Shown: positions 50,106 through 58,019 of the stretch, one piece after another
How the letters are laid out: each line of letters begins with the position of its first letter
How positions within the stretch are numbered: position 1 is the stretch's first letter
Origin: G963666935 sp963666935
Lineage (GTDB): Bacteria > Bacillota > Clostridia > Christensenellales > CAG-138
Direction: 5' to 3'
DNA: 64,000 nucleotides
Assembly (NCBI GenBank): GCA_963666935.1
Contig: OY762936.1
Location: 310,001-374,000, forward strand
Program-made: the position numbers and the translations under genes
Notes under the pieces: generated by a model
What the model was told of the DNA's origin: nothing
The model's input: only the letters and a program-made list of their open reading frames with translations
The model's database searches: none

Positions 50106-50148
50106 AAAAATCACGGAAATAAAGACAAAACCCTTTGGGGCTTTACGC

Positions 50149-50182
50149 AATAAAACGAGCCATGGTGATGGCTCGTTTTATT
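50149..50182. terminator. Bidirectional terminator between PHP and comB genes
   Basis: AATAAAACGAGCCAT-GGTG-ATGGCTCGTTTTATT, long perfect stem. The remaining 50183-50316 shows no gene. Confidence 0.92.
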
Positions 50183-50316
50183 ATCTTACCCCGCCGGCGG
50201 CGCGCAAAAAATGGGCTACGGTGTTGGGCCCATTCTTCTTGTATATCCCGCCTTAGGCAGGGTGTGTTATGCAATTCAAAAGGTTGAGAAAACCAGAAAC
50301 AGGACCTGTCAATCTA

Positions 50317-51021
50317 TCAGCGCAAGATGCCGTTTTTATATTCCGGCACCACATCCGTGATGTCTTGGCTGAAGCAGAATTCCAGATCCTCATGGAAGCC
50401 CAGCGCCGCCAGTTCGGAATAGTGTTTGGTGGCGGAAAGATCGGCCTTGCCGCACTTCCAGTCCTCATAAACCAAGATGGCTAGCCTTGTCAAGTCGCAC
50501 ATTTCAACATCCCCAAGCTCAAATAGTACCGCTTTGGCGATGGCACCCGCCGTGCAGATATCGTCCGCGGAGAACTCGCCCTCTGCGCCTGCGCACATAA
50601 TGAGGATGTCTCGATTTTGCGCTGCAGCTCGCTTTGCCACGGCGGTGGCGTTGATCATGGCACCGATGAACACAGGGGCAGCGGCTTCCACGCGTTGGAT
50701 GGCACCAGTGCCGTTGGTGGTGCTCATGACGATGGTCTTGCCTCGCACCCGTTCTTTGGAAAACTCAACGGGAGAATTTCCAAAATCAAATCCTTGTAGC
50801 CGCAGGCCCCCGCGATCTCCCGCCAGCAGGCAGTCGCCCAGCCGCGAAGCGATGGCCGCGGCCGCGCCGCCTTCGCTTACGGGGATGATTTTATCCGCGC
50901 CGTTGCGCACGGCCCATATGATGGAAGAGGTAGCCCGAAGCACATCCACCACGATGGCTGTTTGCCCTGCGATTTGGTTTCCGGTCAGCTTATTATATGT
51001 GGCAAAGGTTCTTATTTTCAC
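50317..51021 (-). CDS. comB: 2-phosphosulfolactate phosphatase
   Basis: 234 aa from GTG 51021 with AGGAG upstream; the frame opens further back without a site. ComB removes phosphate from 2-phosphosulfolactate to give sulfolactate. Signatures: TAIVVDVLRATSSIIWAVRNG near residues 21-41, GDRGGLRLQGFDFGNSP, and VMSTTNGTGAIQ. It lies 35 bases after spmB on the same strand. Sulfolactate is a major spore solute in Bacillus, so a spore role is plausible. Confidence 0.9.
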   Translation of the reverse strand: MKIRTFATYNKLTGNQIAGQTAIVVDVLRATSSIIWAVRNGADKIIPVSEGGAAAAIASRLGDCLLAGDRGGLRLQGFDFGNSPVEFSKERVRGKTIVMSTTNGTGAIQRVEAAAPVFIGAMINATAVAKRAAAQNRDILIMCAGAEGEFSADDICTAGAIAKAVLFELGDVEMCDLTRLAILVYEDWKCGKADLSATKHYSELAALGFHEDLEFCFSQDITDVVPEYKNGILR

Positions 51022-51055
51022 GTCAATTCTCCTGGATACAATTCGATCTTGTACA

Positions 51056-51589
51056 TTATACAACAGCGAGGTATGCAAATACAATGGAAACAACGGCGCC
51101 AATAATGCCGGAAAGTAGCGCCGCGGGGATTGCATATTTTGTTTTCTTTATCCCAATGGATCCAAAATACAGAGTCACGGTGAAAAAAATTGTTTCCGTG
51201 GACCCCAGCATCACTGATGCCGCGAACCCTTGAAGCGAATCTACACCACAGGTATTGTACACATCCTGCAGCAGCGCCAGCGCGCCGTTGCCCGAAAAGG
51301 GCCGCAGCACGAACAATGGGAGAAGTTCCTCGGGCATGCCGATTTGCTGGCAGATTGGGGAAAGAAGGCGGATCACGAAGTCCATGGCTCCGCTTCCCCG
51401 GAAAAGGGCGATCATTGCCATCATGGCGCCAAGGCTTGGCAGGATTTTTGCAATTAGCGGCAGCGCTTCCATGGCGCCCTCCACAAAGGCGGAATACACA
51501 TCCGTGCCCTTGATAAGGCCGTACAAGATCAGCAGCAGGATAAGGCCGGGCAGGATGTAATTCACCGCTTTTTCCCCAGCTTCGCGCAA
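51056..51589 (-). CDS. spmB: Spore maturation protein B
   Basis: 177 aa membrane protein of the nucleoside-recognition (Gate) family. LPSLGAMMAMIALFRGSGAM and LRPFSGNGALALLQD, with LGSTETIFFTVTLYFG, are characteristic. With SpmA it affects spore core dehydration. Overlaps spmA by 28 bases. Confidence 0.92.
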   Translation of the reverse strand: MREAGEKAVNYILPGLILLLILYGLIKGTDVYSAFVEGAMEALPLIAKILPSLGAMMAMIALFRGSGAMDFVIRLLSPICQQIGMPEELLPLFVLRPFSGNGALALLQDVYNTCGVDSLQGFAASVMLGSTETIFFTVTLYFGSIGIKKTKYAIPAALLSGIIGAVVSIVFAYLAVV

Positions 51590-52137
51590 ATTTTACAGAA
51601 GGTAATCGCGGCTCCAGCGCAGAGCAGAGAGACGATAAACGTGGGAACTACCACGGCATATACGTCCTGCGACCCGGCGGCTGCCCGCAGGGAGAGCACG
51701 GTGGTGGGCAGCAGCTCGATGGCGGAGGCGTTGAGGGCGATAAACATGCACATATCGTCCGTTGCCGTTCCCTTGTTTGGGTTGAGTGCGTCCATCTCCC
51801 GCATGGCGGCAAGGCCGAAAGGCGTGGCGGCGCCGCCCAGGCCGAAGAAGTTGGCAGCTAGGTTCAGCGTCACCGGTGCCACGGCGCTGGGGGAATGGGG
51901 TAGAAGTTTCTTAAGCAGAGGGCGAACGGCCCTGCTCAATTTGTCAACCAGCCCTGCTTCTTTTGCAATGTTCATCAGCCCCATCCAAAGGATGAACGTG
52001 CCACACAGGGTGATGCAAAGCGTCACACCCGATCCCACGCCCTCCAGCATATAAGAGAGGGCCTGCCCCTCCTGACCGGAAAAAATACAGGCCGCAATGC
52101 CACCTATAAGCATAATTCCCCAAATCCACTTCATCAT
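51562..52137 (-). CDS. spmA: Spore maturation protein A
   Basis: 191 aa from ATG 52137 (52134 also possible). Gate-domain membrane protein, paralogue and partner of SpmB: GTFILWMGLMNIAKEAGLVD, LNLAANFFGLGGAATPFGLA and TATDDMCMFIALNASAIELLP. First gene of spmA-spmB-comB. Confidence 0.92.
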   Translation of the reverse strand: MMKWIWGIMLIGGIAACIFSGQEGQALSYMLEGVGSGVTLCITLCGTFILWMGLMNIAKEAGLVDKLSRAVRPLLKKLLPHSPSAVAPVTLNLAANFFGLGGAATPFGLAAMREMDALNPNKGTATDDMCMFIALNASAIELLPTTVLSLRAAAGSQDVYAVVVPTFIVSLLCAGAAITFCKICAKLGKKR

Positions 52138-52209
52138 GGTTGAGTATATGCTTTTTGCGCATAGAAAAGGACGGCCGTATCGCCATCCTCCTGAAAAAAC
52201 CAACGCGTA

Positions 52210-53217
52210 TTATGCACAAGTACGGCGAAAGATAAGGCGCTTTTGTACCAGATAATTACCAAAAAATAGCAGCAAGTCTATAAGAAGCTTCGCCAGCACG
52301 CTGTTCAGCCCGAGTCCGCTTAAAAAGCTGACGGAAACAGAACCAGTGGCCAGGGAAACCGCTGCCAGCAGGGTGTACTGTATGGCATTTTTCCAGGAGG
52401 GTTTTCTGTTGAATACTATGCGGCAGTTAAGCTGGTAATTGAGCGTTGCACTGCAAAGCCGCGCCAAGGCGTAGCTTGCAGCGGGGCCGAAAACCTGCAA
52501 CAGAAGAATATAAAGCAGATAGTCCACACCGGCGCAGATGATGGAAGACATAGCATATTTCAGGACCCGGGAAAATATCCGAAAGCTGTCGCGCAGTACG
52601 CGGTAATGGGAGGAGCGGTTATCGTCCAGATATATGGTCCGAATGGGGATTTCCAGGTAGTCGACGCCCCATTGCCGAAGCGAGAGTAGCATGTTCATTT
52701 CATACTCGTATCGGTCGCCGTCAAGCGCCAGCAGCTGAGGAAACAGGCAGGCGGGTAGGCCGCGCAGGCCGGTTTGCGTATCGGTAATCCGCAACCTGGT
52801 CAAAAGGCGGAAAAAGAAACAGGTGGCGGTGTTGCCGAAGCGGGAGCGGGAGGGCATCTCTTTGAAGTTTCGGCCGCCCAGAATAAACGTATTGGGATGG
52901 GCCTGCATTGCCTCGGCGATGCGGCTGATGTCTTCGATGGTATGCTGTCCGTCTGCGTCGGCGGTGACAACGCCGTCCGTATTGCTTTGCTCGGACAGGT
53001 AACGGATGCCGGTTTTGAGCGCAGCGCCCTTACCGCGGTTGCAGGTATGGTGCAGGATGACTGCGCCGGTATCCAGAAGATCAGAAAAAACCTGCGCATA
53101 CGATTTACCGCTGCCGTCGTCTACCACAACGACAGGATACTGCAGCGAAAGCAGATTGACAAGTTCTATGAGCTTTTGATCGGGCTGATACGCCGGGATC
53201 AAGACTTTAATGGCCAT
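52210..53217 (-). CDS. Glycosyltransferase family 2 / GtrA fusion
   Basis: 335 aa from ATG 53217 with GGAAGG upstream. N-terminal GT2 domain: VLIPAYQPDQKLIEL, VVVDDGSGKS, GKGAALKTGIRYL and TADADGQHTIEDI with the DxD motif; this resembles polyprenyl-phosphate sugar transferases. From about residue 215, four membrane helices form a GtrA domain (YAMSSIICAGVDYLLYILLL). The fusion suggests transfer to and flipping of a lipid-linked sugar. Single gene. Confidence 0.88.
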   Translation of the reverse strand: MAIKVLIPAYQPDQKLIELVNLLSLQYPVVVVDDGSGKSYAQVFSDLLDTGAVILHHTCNRGKGAALKTGIRYLSEQSNTDGVVTADADGQHTIEDISRIAEAMQAHPNTFILGGRNFKEMPSRSRFGNTATCFFFRLLTRLRITDTQTGLRGLPACLFPQLLALDGDRYEYEMNMLLSLRQWGVDYLEIPIRTIYLDDNRSSHYRVLRDSFRIFSRVLKYAMSSIICAGVDYLLYILLLQVFGPAASYALARLCSATLNYQLNCRIVFNRKPSWKNAIQYTLLAAVSLATGSVSVSFLSGLGLNSVLAKLLIDLLLFFGNYLVQKRLIFRRTCA

Positions 53218-53311
53218 AAAGTGATTTCCTTCCACAACTTTATTGGCCTTATCCTATTCTGGAAAGATGAGAATCCCATGAGAAGCAGATTATGATCCTG
53301 TTATTTCACCT

Positions 53312-54697
53312 CTAATTAGGGAAAACCGCGGTAACTGCGGTACCGTCACCCGGCACACTTTCGGCGCTGATGCTACCGCCGTGCGCGGTGATAATGGCCT
53401 CTGCAATCGAGAGCCCCAAGCCCATGCCGCCGGTGGAACGGGAGCGGGCTTTATCCACGCGGTAGAAGCGCTCAAAAATATGTGCCAAATGCTCTTCGTT
53501 CATGCCGATGCCGGTATCCCGGACGGTCAAGGCTACGCCGTTGGCATTGGACCGGGCGAAGAGCGTGATGCTCCCTCCTTCAGGGGTGTATTTCATGCTA
53601 TTATCTATCAGGATACGCAGAAGCTGCCGAACCATGCTGCGGTCACCCTCCACGGTTACGGAAGCATCGCACTGTACAGCATAAGTGTGCTCGTGATCCA
53701 GCATTTCCTGTTCCTCCAGCAGCTCGTCGAACAAGGATCGAATGGAGATGGACTCCTTTTTGACCTCGCATTTTTGTCCGTCTGCCCGGGCGAGAAACAG
53801 TAGGTTCTGCACCAGCTTACTCATATAGACGGTCTGGTTTTGGATGGTGTGAATGCTGCCTTCCAGCACTGCCTCATCCTTGCGGCCCCAGCGTTCTAGC
53901 ATATCCACATTGCCCTGGAGAATGGCCAGCGGCGTGCGCAGCTCATGGGAGGCATCCGCTACAAAGCGGCCCTGCATGCAAAAGGCCCGCTCAATGCGCG
54001 CCAGCATGCCGTTAATGGTCAGAGCCAGGCTGCGCAATTCATCGTCCGCTTCGGGTACTTCCAGCCGAGCATCCAAAATCTGGCTTCCGATAAGGTTGGC
54101 GTCATTGATCATTCTGTTAATAGGGGCCAGCATGTGTTCGCTGGTGTGCCGACCCGCAAACAGGGCGAAGATCCACCCCACGATATTGGCGACAAGGAGC
54201 AGCGTGCCAAGGAGCTGTAAAAAATTCAGCTCGTTTTGCAGATTCATTACAACGTAGAGTTTGCCCAGATCGTGACCATCATCTACCACGTCCTGCTCAC
54301 AGTACAGCAGCAATTGGTGATCCGCAAATCCTGCCATGCGTGGGGATGCAGAAAAAAAGTCATCTGCATTAAAATCAAAATAAAAGTTGACGATGCGATT
54401 GATGACTTCCCCGGCCATATTCATCAAATAAAGATTGACGTTGGGTCTTGAAATGCCTTCTTCCAGAATTTCGCGGCCATCAAGAGGATCGCCCTCATGG
54501 AACTCTTCCACGATATGATCCGAGGCCAGCTGCGCCATGTTGGTGATATTGTCGTACTGCTTATCCAGCAGAAATCGGTAGGCAGTCCAAAAAACAGCGG
54601 AGGAGAGCAGCACCAGCACCACAGCAAACATAGCGGCGTAAACGCGCGACAGCCGGGTGGATAACTTGACTCTTCTTTTATTTATCCCGAATAACAT
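53312..54697 (-). CDS. Sensor histidine kinase
   Basis: 461 aa. Two membrane helices (about residues 20-45 and 165-185) enclose an extracellular sensor domain, followed by HAMP, the HisKA box ADASHELRTPLAILQGN with the phosphorylated His, and HATPase motifs DNSMKYTPEGG, RDTGIGM and GMGLGLSIA. It overlaps the response regulator gene by 20 bases. Confidence 0.93.
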   Translation of the reverse strand: MLFGINKRRVKLSTRLSRVYAAMFAVVLVLLSSAVFWTAYRFLLDKQYDNITNMAQLASDHIVEEFHEGDPLDGREILEEGISRPNVNLYLMNMAGEVINRIVNFYFDFNADDFFSASPRMAGFADHQLLLYCEQDVVDDGHDLGKLYVVMNLQNELNFLQLLGTLLLVANIVGWIFALFAGRHTSEHMLAPINRMINDANLIGSQILDARLEVPEADDELRSLALTINGMLARIERAFCMQGRFVADASHELRTPLAILQGNVDMLERWGRKDEAVLEGSIHTIQNQTVYMSKLVQNLLFLARADGQKCEVKKESISIRSLFDELLEEQEMLDHEHTYAVQCDASVTVEGDRSMVRQLLRILIDNSMKYTPEGGSITLFARSNANGVALTVRDTGIGMNEEHLAHIFERFYRVDKARSRSTGGMGLGLSIAEAIITAHGGSISAESVPGDGTAVTAVFPN

Positions 54698-55352
54698 AGC
54701 CTATCCCTCGTATTGTTTCAATAAGCCGGCAGTCTTCCGACTCATGGATGCGGGTGCGCACATAACGCACATACACATCCACGATGTTGCTGTCACCAGC
54801 GTAGCTGTAGCCCCACACTTTATCCAATATTTGTTCGCGGGTCAGCACGATGTTTTTATTTCGCATCAGGTATTCCAGTAGGTCGTATTGTGTTTTGGTC
54901 AGGCGCAGCGGCTCGCCGCCGCGGGTAGCAAGGTGCTGTACCGTATCCAACTGTAGGTCGCCCACCGTAAGCACATCTTGCACAGCGGAATTCGGCCCAT
55001 TTTTCCTGGCCACCACTCGAATGCGTGCCAGCAGTTCTTCGATGTGAAAAGGTTTGGTGATATAGTCATTGGCGCCGGTGTCCAGACCAGTGACCTTGTC
55101 CATCACGGCATCGCGGGCCGTGACGATGATCACAGGGGTATTTTTCTCCCGGCGCAGGCGGCGCAGCACCTCAATGCCATTGAGCTCAGGCAGCATGACG
55201 TCTAGCAGGATCATGTCAAAATCCTGCGCCAGCGCCACGGAAAGTCCGGTGCGTCCGTTGTAAGCCACTTCTGTTTGGTATCCTTCGTGCTGCAGCTCCA
55301 GCTCCAGAAAACGTGCGATTTCCGCTTCGTCTTCCACAATCAGAATTTTCAT
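54678..55352 (-). CDS. OmpR-family response regulator
   Basis: 224 aa from ATG 55352. Receiver domain with phospho-acceptor Asp in FDMILLDVMLPELNG, Lys in TKPFHIEELLARI, and a winged-helix domain ending VRTRIHESEDCRLIETIRGI. Partner of the adjacent kinase. Target genes unknown; the divergent glycosidase gene at 55509 is the nearest candidate. Confidence 0.93.
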   Translation of the reverse strand: MKILIVEDEAEIARFLELELQHEGYQTEVAYNGRTGLSVALAQDFDMILLDVMLPELNGIEVLRRLRREKNTPVIIVTARDAVMDKVTGLDTGANDYITKPFHIEELLARIRVVARKNGPNSAVQDVLTVGDLQLDTVQHLATRGGEPLRLTKTQYDLLEYLMRNKNIVLTREQILDKVWGYSYAGDSNIVDVYVRYVRTRIHESEDCRLIETIRGIGYVIRDK

Positions 55353-55508
55353 GAACATCACCGCCCTTTCTGATGCTATTGTACTCTACCTGCGTTTTGT
55401 GCGCCAGAGAATGGCGCATATCTCATGCAATTTTAATGAATTACTCCACGGACTTTCATATTGTGCCGATATGATGAGGAGAATATCGGACGGAAAGGAT
55501 AAAATCCT

Positions 55509-56483
55509 ATGCAGAACAAAAGACGTGGGGGTGGGTGGCTCCTAGCTCTCATGGATATCGTGCTGGTGGGAGTTGTGCTGGTAGTCTTCTCCTTGTTCCA
55601 CCATGTGCTTCCAAGAAAAGGAGAGGCCATTTCTACCATTGTAGAGGCTACTACGCCTGCGCCTGTGGTCCAGACCACGCCGAAACCAGAGGCCACTGCG
55701 GCAATGTCAACGCCAACCCCTACGCCGCTGCCGGCGGGAGACTTTTCGGACGTTTTCCCGCAGGAGGATACCGGAGCTGGTGCTTTGTACAGCTATCAAA
55801 GCGATGATCTCCGCATTGCGGTCACGAAGGTGCAGGAAAATGGGATCACGTATTATGTTGCGGATGTTTGGGTTCAGAATATCAGCACGTTTTGCACCGC
55901 ATTTGCCCAAGGACAGTATGGTGTGGGTATTCGCGACAACCCGTTAAAGACTGCCGATGCCAATCATGCCATCTTGGCGGTGACCGGCGACTATTACGGC
56001 GCGCGCAATCACGGTATCGTGATCCGCAACGGGGTACTTTATCGGGATTCGCTTTACAAGGATGTGTGCGTACTCTACTATGACGGCAGCATGGAAACCT
56101 ATACAAAGGATGAATTCGACATGCAATCCGCCGTCGACAAGCAGGCTTGGCAGTTATGGTCCTTTGGGCCCATGCTTCTGGCGGACGGTCAGCCGGTTGA
56201 GGCCTTTTCTGGTTCGATTAACGGGAAAAATCCCCGCTGTGGGATTGGCTACTATGAGCCGGGGCATTATTGCCTAGTGGTTGTGGAGGGACGGGGGAAA
56301 GAATCGTCTGGGATGACGATGGCTGAATTTTCACAGATGTTCTATTCTCTTGGCTGTCAAACTGCATATAATTTGGACGGTGGTGCTACGGCCGAAATGA
56401 TCTTCCAAGGTCAGGTGGTCAACAACCTTGCCAACGACGGCCGGAAATCCAGCGATATCATTTACCTTGCAGGGGGGGGTTGA
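55509..56483 (+). CDS. Phosphodiester glycosidase (NAGPA-like) family protein
   Basis: 324 aa. An N-terminal membrane anchor (residues 10-32) and a Thr/Pro linker (residues 45-78) precede an extracytoplasmic domain. TGDYYGARNHGIVIRNGVLY, GYYEPGHYCLVVVEGRG and YNLDGGATAEMIFQGQVVN match the NAGPA family, which removes GlcNAc from phosphodiesters; in bacteria it acts on exopolysaccharides or wall polymers. Divergent from the two-component genes. Confidence 0.88.
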   Translation: MQNKRRGGGWLLALMDIVLVGVVLVVFSLFHHVLPRKGEAISTIVEATTPAPVVQTTPKPEATAAMSTPTPTPLPAGDFSDVFPQEDTGAGALYSYQSDDLRIAVTKVQENGITYYVADVWVQNISTFCTAFAQGQYGVGIRDNPLKTADANHAILAVTGDYYGARNHGIVIRNGVLYRDSLYKDVCVLYYDGSMETYTKDEFDMQSAVDKQAWQLWSFGPMLLADGQPVEAFSGSINGKNPRCGIGYYEPGHYCLVVVEGRGKESSGMTMAEFSQMFYSLGCQTAYNLDGGATAEMIFQGQVVNNLANDGRKSSDIIYLAGGG

Positions 56484-56485
56484 AA

Positions 56486-56743
56486 ATGAGAGGCAAGCTT
56501 TTTGAGGTTCTTTCTCACGCGACCATCATATTGAGCGTGGTATTCCTGACATTTTTCGTCATTGATCGGGTTAACCCGGCAATGGAATTCATTGGAAGCG
56601 ATATTTCGGATTGGTTTCTGGGCGCGTTCTGCGTGATCGCGCTGTGGAACGGAATCACTGCGGCCTCTTTTCTTTATAACCGCCGGGATGCGCACCACAG
56701 GCGGACGGACAGGGAAGTGAGGTCTAACGGGGAACATAAATAG
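56486..56743 (+). CDS. Small two-helix membrane protein
   Basis: 85 aa from ATG 56486, 2 bases after the glycosidase stop. Two helices near residues 8-28 and 42-58 and a basic, His/Arg-rich tail (RRDAHHRRTDREVRSNGEHK). No family recalled. Probably coexpressed with the glycosidase. Confidence 0.6.
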   Translation: MRGKLFEVLSHATIILSVVFLTFFVIDRVNPAMEFIGSDISDWFLGAFCVIALWNGITAASFLYNRRDAHHRRTDREVRSNGEHK

Positions 56744-56766
56744 GCGAAGGAACATCGCTTTGAAGA

Positions 56767-56800
56767 AAAAGCGCCGGGATTCAATGTCCCCGGTGCTTTT
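56767..56800. terminator. Bidirectional terminator between 56486 gene and yjdF
   Basis: GCGCCGGG and CCCGGTGC with an A run before and TTTTCTTTG after. The yjdF coding end lies within it. Confidence 0.75.
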
Positions 56801-57200
56801 CTTTGTGTTTTTCTTTCCGCAACGCGAACCGATGGTTTTTCTCCACTTCGCGTTCTTCCCGGGAGCGAACCTTACGGGTCTGCTTGCCCTGTTCCTGTTG
56901 AAGTTTCAGGGCTTGTTGCGCTTTTGTGCTCACTCCGGTATTTTGCAGCTGCCTGCTGATGCTGCGTTGCATTCGCTTGGGGTTGATCCGCTTCTCGATA
57001 AGATCCGATGCCTCAATGGAAGGGCTAAACTGAAGCGCATACCAATTTAGGAGTAGAAACTCATAAACCTCATAGTCCTTGGGCTCGCTTCCAAAAGTAA
57101 TTTTGCAGGCCTCATACCTGCCATCCCACTCGCGCTCGCATACGCCGACCCAGAACGGGTCATCGAAGAATACGGTCAGCTTCGATACGATTGTATCCAT
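56781..57200 (-). CDS. yjdF: YjdF family protein
   Basis: 139 aa from ATG 57200 with AAAGGAGG upstream. SKLTVFFDDPFWVGVCER, CKITFGSEPKDYEVYEF and a Lys/Arg/Glu-rich C-terminal tail (KHKEKH) match DUF2992/YjdF. In other Firmicutes it is controlled by the yjdF riboswitch, which senses azaaromatic compounds; a structured leader is present here too. Function of the protein is not settled. Confidence 0.88.
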   Translation of the reverse strand: MDTIVSKLTVFFDDPFWVGVCEREWDGRYEACKITFGSEPKDYEVYEFLLLNWYALQFSPSIEASDLIEKRINPKRMQRSISRQLQNTGVSTKAQQALKLQQEQGKQTRKVRSREEREVEKNHRFALRKEKHKEKHRGH

Positions 57201-57211
57201 GACACTTCCTC

Positions 57212-57312
57212 CTTTCAGGTTTGCCTTACAAAGAACGGACAACCAAGGAGGCAGGTTACTGACAGCATTCGCCGCGTCCGGACTACCAACCGGAACTGTG
57301 TTTTTATCTTTG
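57212..57312 (-). ncRNA. Likely yjdF-motif riboswitch
   Basis: The 110-base - strand leader before yjdF contains a strong hairpin TTCCGG-TTGGTAG-TCCGGAC and a GCGGCGAATGCTGTC segment followed by AACCTGCC, consistent with a structured RNA. The call is by gene context and visible folding; I could not check it against the motif model. Confidence 0.6.
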
Positions 57313-57319
57313 CAGTTTT

Positions 57320-57347
57320 ATTGTAGCGCAATTGCGCGTTGCGTCAA
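57320..57347 (-). promoter_or_regulatory. Promoter for yjdF
   Basis: On the - strand TTGACG (57342-57347), 16-base spacer, TACAAT (57320-57325). The spacer contains the palindrome GCGCAATTGCGC. Confidence 0.65.
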
Positions 57348-57405
57348 GGGCTATTTTAGCAGAAGCCCGCTGTGCGGCTGTATTCGCACAGGTACCCAAA
57401 GCTGA

Positions 57406-57621
57406 TTATCCTTGCTTTGTAATTTTTTCTGCCAGGTATGCGATCAGCGCTTCCGGTGTCGGCTTGCATTTAAAGGGCATCGTTGCCCAGCGCGCCTGTA
57501 CGGCTGGATCTTCGCTGTCATAGCATGCGTCAATCGCCGCTTGCATTTCGAACAGCACTTCCTGCGGGGAGATCCCTTCCGTCGAAGCAATGCGGCAGAT
57601 AACCGCAGTGATATTGTTCAT
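57406..57621 (-). CDS. Small conserved clostridial protein
   Basis: 71 aa with AGGAGA before ATG 57621. ITAVICRIASTEGISPQEVL and DPAVQARWATMPFKCKPTPE resemble a family of 60-80 aa proteins common in gut Clostridia, some annotated with sporulation or mobile-element names. Predicted all-helical. Divergent from the XRE gene; the shared intergenic region holds possible operators. Confidence 0.65.
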   Translation of the reverse strand: MNNITAVICRIASTEGISPQEVLFEMQAAIDACYDSEDPAVQARWATMPFKCKPTPEALIAYLAEKITKQG

Positions 57622-57670
57622 CGCTTCTTCTCCTGATAAAAAATGGTGCCTTAAGCAAAAATTTTTGAAT

Positions 57671-57735
57671 TGTCCTATTATAAGACAATTTTGTGCTGCC
57701 TATAATCTAACATGAAGAATGTCCTATGTCAAGAC
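57671..57735. promoter_or_regulatory. Two operator-like repeats and promoter between divergent small genes
   Basis: TGTCCTATTATAAGACA (57671-57687) is an imperfect palindrome. TGTCCTATGTCAAGAC (about 57719-57734) repeats it. Between them TATAAT (57701-57706) is a likely + strand -10, and ATTATA (57677-57682) gives a - strand TATAAT. Such an arrangement suits autoregulation by the XRE protein. Confidence 0.5.
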
Positions 57736-57752
57736 GAAAAAAGGGGGAATAC

Positions 57753-57995
57753 ATGGCACGTATCATAGATGGGAGCGAAAAAAACCTTGTGGGTGAGCAA
57801 GTGCGCAAGCTGCGCCTTGCAAAGAAGCTGAGCCAGCAGGCGCTGTCCGATCAGCTTGAGACCTATGCGATTTATATCTGCCGGGGATCCATCTCAAGAA
57901 TCGAGGACAAAACCCGAACGGTTACGGACATTGAGCTTTACGGCTTGGCCAAAGTCTTGGGCGTTTCGGTTTTTGAATTATTTGAAGCGAAATAA
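57753..57995 (+). CDS. XRE-family helix-turn-helix regulator
   Basis: 80 aa from ATG 57753 (GGGGG upstream); 57726 is in frame but inside the operator. A single HTH domain: GEQVRKLRLAKKLSQQALSD, ISRIEDKTRTVTDIELYGLA, ending VSVFELFEAK. Likely binds the TGTC...GACA repeats upstream. Confidence 0.85.
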   Translation: MARIIDGSEKNLVGEQVRKLRLAKKLSQQALSDQLETYAIYICRGSISRIEDKTRTVTDIELYGLAKVLGVSVFELFEAK

Positions 57996-58019
57996 ATGAC
58001 CCCGAACCGAGAGGGAGAA

